A stretch of DNA of 64,000 nt from Scylla paramamosain. Its lineage: Eukaryota > Arthropoda > Malacostraca > Decapoda > Portunidae. Below the pieces are notes generated by a model that saw only the letters and a program-made list of their open reading frames with translations, did no database searches and was not told the DNA's origin. Within the stretch, counting starts at the first letter, position 1. Each line of letters starts with the position of its first letter. The position numbers were made by a program, and so were the translations under genes. The stretch spans positions 14,029,115-14,093,114 of the forward strand of contig NC_087180.1 in assembly GCF_035594125.1 (NCBI RefSeq). The letters run 5' to 3'. Of this stretch, positions 61,111 through 64,000 are shown piece by piece.

Positions 61111-61517
61111 CTATTTTATTTTTATGTGCTTTCCTTCTTATTCTTGTTCTCTTTTGCCACTGCCCTATCTGCCCCCTTTATCGTTATTTTCTGTTCCTCT
61201 ACATCTTTTATAATCTTACACAACTTTCTTACCAATGTTTCACTTTTTTCACTATTCTGTTACTGTTATTTCCTTGTAGGTCACGCTGCCTTGCTTGTTT
61301 CATAACTTTCGTTCAGGTCAGACTCTACCTACTTGGCGACGCATTTCTGTTCCCACACATTACTCCTGCTTTCTGTCACCTCCTGGGAACTGGGGCAGGC
61401 AGGACACGAGGGTAGCATATGAATAGCACTAGTAGCAAACACACGCAACATGTTTTTTCCCTTCCTTGGTATTTCTCTCCTGGCGACTTTGTGTGTTATG
61501 CGTGTAGCTCTCACTTT
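61111..61517. other. Unique sequence
   Basis: No gene recognised. Confidence 0.45.
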
Positions 61518-61815
61518 ATAGAGACATTTCACTGCCTGTCTGCACTACTTTTAACAGGATGTAGGGAGAGTTTGCAAGTATATTTTTCTATGATTCTAGT
61601 GATATTGCAGCAAGGATTCCATACCGCCAAAGGGAAAAGTAACCATGAAAATCTTACTATAAAATGTGGTGGAAGTTCCCAAGGGTGTTTTTTTAATGAT
61701 TCTAATGATATATCGACTACGGTTTTGTATTATCAATGGGAAAAGCAATCATGAATATCTGACTGATCGCCTTTGTGGCCTCTGAAAACCGTCTTTATGG
61801 GAGCAAAAGCAAAGT
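61518..61815 (+). mobile_element. Family 1 long-form copy with internal duplication
   Basis: Begins ACATTTCACTGCCTGTCTGC, then GCACTACTTTTAACAGG. The core TGATTCTAGTGATATTGCAG is present twice, at 61591 and 61697 (106 bp apart). Ends with CGCCTTTGTGGCCTCTGAAAA and a trace of GAGCAAAAGC. No coding capacity. Confidence 0.6.
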
Positions 61816-62078
61816 TGTTGGTTGTGAGTGCTGTGAGTGTAACCTTAATACTCGTACTGACATGTCTCTTTACTGTACCTGCGTCTTCTGATTTCATTCT
61901 CTTTCCTTTTCTCTCATTGAATCCATCCACAGCCACCACGAGGATGAACGCGGTACAAGTCTTCGTCATAATGCATTTTTGAAGGGAGAAACAGTGACTA
62001 AACCAATCGAACACGTAATGGAAATAGGCAAATGAAACAAAGTATTCTAGCCACGGCCATCTAAAGGTCAAGAAAGAC
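61816..62078. other. Unique sequence
   Basis: No gene recognised. Confidence 0.45.
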
Positions 62079-62225
62079 AGCAGTACAAAATAACACATGG
62101 ATGGCACAGAACAAGTAAGAGAGCAACACAGGATAACTCATGATACCAACAGTACAAGGAAGAGAACAGCACCAAATAACACATGACACTACGGAAAACG
62201 AACAGAGAAGCACAAAATAACAGTT
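62079..62225 (+). repeat. Minisatellite, unit about 43 bp, 3.4 copies
   Basis: AGCAnnACAnnATAAC(A/T)CATG recurs at 62079, 62122, 62168 and 62209 (steps 43, 46, 41), each followed by an ACAGAACAAG- or ACGAACAGAG-like tail. Confidence 0.75.
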
Positions 62226-63350
62226 CTTAAAAATCGATCAGTTTTAACGCGATGAACAACCAGGGGAAAAATTGTTATAATGCACTTGTGTAGGTGGAAA
62301 TAACACATATCCGAAGAAATACACAAATATCGTAAAGAAATGAAGCGTTCGATACTAAATAATACAAAGAAAATACGCCGGAAAGCATATAAAATCTGCT
62401 ACAAAACAAGAGAATGCAATGATAAAGTTTAATTGAGGAAAAATAGCGACATTCATAGGAATACTTATCAAATAATAAGACAAATGAAGAATTCCCGAGA
62501 TGAAATAACGCAAGCACTGAAAACCTAAAAAAAAAAAAAAAAGTAAAAACAAAGTGAAATAAAAAATTAAAAAGAATTACAATTGTAAAGAAACAGCGAA
62601 ATACTAAAGTTGAAAAGTGAAAAGAACGAGAAAATCATGTTTGCAGCAAAAATAACCACATTTAGTAGATTTAGGGAAAAAAAAAAACCAACGCATTAGA
62701 GGAAAAGCCCAAATGTGTGTGTGTGTGAGTGTGTGTGTGTTGTGTGTGCCCCCCGGGAAGCTCATGGAGGCCCTACTTTAGCGCGGGTAAATGCAAACTT
62801 GAGAGGAGGAAAAACAATTCTCTTTTAAGACCCGAAGAAAAACGGGAGTGTTGCGAGAAGAAACTAGAAGAAAAAAAAGAAAAAATAAAGAAAATAACTA
62901 CTTAGACGCCTCGGCAGTCCGGCTCTGGCCTCGAAGTTCCTTTGTGAAGTATCAGCAAATATACAAGAAAACTATTAAAACAAGGAAAGAAGTGTAAGAC
63001 CGATGACAGGTAAAAAGAGAAAAAAAAATAGGTAAGACTCCACGCAGCAAAACTCAACTAACTTCAACATTTTAAAACTCGTAATGCCCAAAAAAGTTAT
63101 GACAAGGAAGGAAACACGAGAAAATTGAATAAAAACTAAGTAAGGTTTAATGCAATACAAATAAGAAACTTTGCCACTTTTTGAATTTATACCAACTCCA
63201 GGAAATGAGAATGAGGGAAACGTGACGGAATACTGAAAAACTGCGATAGACAACTTGAATCAGGTATCTAATCATAATGGAGAGACACTTGTTTGGTAAT
63301 GTGATAAAATACACTCATTTCGTAGACATTCAACTAGTGGCTTCTTTATC
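62226..63350. other. A-rich unique sequence with short (TG)n
   Basis: TG array with breaks at 62714-62748, followed by CCCCCCGGGAAG. Otherwise A-rich. No gene recognised; minus-strand Phe/Leu-rich frames are compositional. Confidence 0.5.
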
Positions 63351-64000
63351 TTAAGCTTAGAGGAACGAGGAGAGAGAGAGAAAAAATCAAATCGTCCAAG
63401 TAGTTTCATCAAAATGGAAACAAATTTGATAGATGATATAAGAAATATACGTATATTGAAGACATAAACAATGATTTTCGATTCACGGGGAATGAAGACG
63501 AGGAAGGAGTCAGGTTCACCTATAATGAAAAGACCTCCAATCGATAACTTAACAAAAAAAAAAAACACGTAATTTTGCTTGCCTTTAACCCGTGACCTTC
63601 GCTTTGCAAGGAGGAAAAGCAGGAAGTGGGGGAAGGAAATAACGAAGATTACCCAAACATAGATGCACTTAATTCGCAGACCTTCACATGGCGACCTTCA
63701 CCTTACGCAGGAAAAGGAGGGATTGAGGAGGAAACACAAGGGAGATTTGAACTGCGATGGCACGACAGTTAACGAGAAATCGGGGACTAGTTTGTCACGC
63801 GGAGACCATAACAATCTATCAGGACTGAGCATCGCGGCTGAAACACACTGCCCCAATCCCCCTTCCCCCTCCTCTTTCTCCTTCCTCCCATTCCTTCACC
63901 GAGAAGCGATAGTCAGGAGGCGAAATATACCACCCTTACACACTGAACCCCTTAGACACAAGCTGCCCAAAGAAGCTACCCGGCAAAATCCAGTGAATTA
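63351..64000. other. Unique sequence to window end
   Basis: A-rich to 63570, then GC-mixed. GACCTTCGC and GACCTTCACA words recur at 63595, 63680 and 63690. C/T-rich at 63855-63895. No gene recognised. Confidence 0.45.

Overview
The window looks like nuclear DNA of an arthropod, most probably a decapod crustacean (crab or shrimp). The evidence is an extreme density of long, nearly pure (GA/CT)n and (CA/TG)n arrays (many of 60-140 bp, roughly one per kb), many trinucleotide arrays, short interstitial runs of the arthropod telomere word GGTTA (33811-33838 and 38500-38525), and non-autonomous inverted-repeat elements beginning TTAACCCTTTC. There is no sign of bacterial or viral gene organisation. 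The group assignment rests on general knowledge of decapod genomes, not on a recognised gene.

I find no confident protein-coding gene, rRNA or tRNA. Nearly every long open frame is a by-product of a repeat: poly-Ser/Leu or Arg/Glu from (CT/GA)n, poly-Thr/His or Cys/Val from (CA/TG)n, and Phe/Ser/Leu- or Lys/Glu-rich frames from polypyrimidine/polypurine tracts. Four weak exon models are listed. The best is a possible first exon on the minus strand at 26767-26845, with a TATA-like box about 58 bp upstream, a good start context and a GTGAGT donor. The others are on the plus strand: an ATG in a near-ideal start context at 37016 with a GTAAGA donor 12 nt on; a 43-nt mini-exon at 15624-15666; and a short secretory-like frame at 5466-5586.

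Layout: 0-26 kb is repeat-dominated, with polypurine or polypyrimidine blocks (0.5-1.2, 4.5-5.0, 7.6-8.6 and 10.4-11.1 kb), minisatellites (8.0-9.0, 11.8-12.6 and 20.0-20.3 kb) and one inverted-repeat element (21950-22302). 25.8-30.6 kb is the largest nearly repeat-free island; it is GC/CpG-rich between 26.3 and 30.1 kb and is the best place to look for a promoter or exons. 32.1-33.6 kb is a polypyrimidine domain. 33.6-40.1 kb alternates unique islands, one of them (35.6-37.1 kb) rich in nuclear-receptor and CRE-like words, with local tandem duplications. 41.4-46.0 kb holds a cluster of one inverted-repeat element family. 46.8-47.1 kb is a 152-bp tandem duplication. 48.9-49.2 kb is a small homeodomain-site-rich island. 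50-61 kb is again repeat-dominated, with a 2-kb polypurine block at 58.6-60.6 kb. 61.5-64 kb is mostly AT-rich single-copy sequence.

The simplest reading is a long intron or intergenic stretch of a repeat-rich crustacean genome with a few islands of possible regulatory or first-exon sequence. No pathway can be assembled from it.
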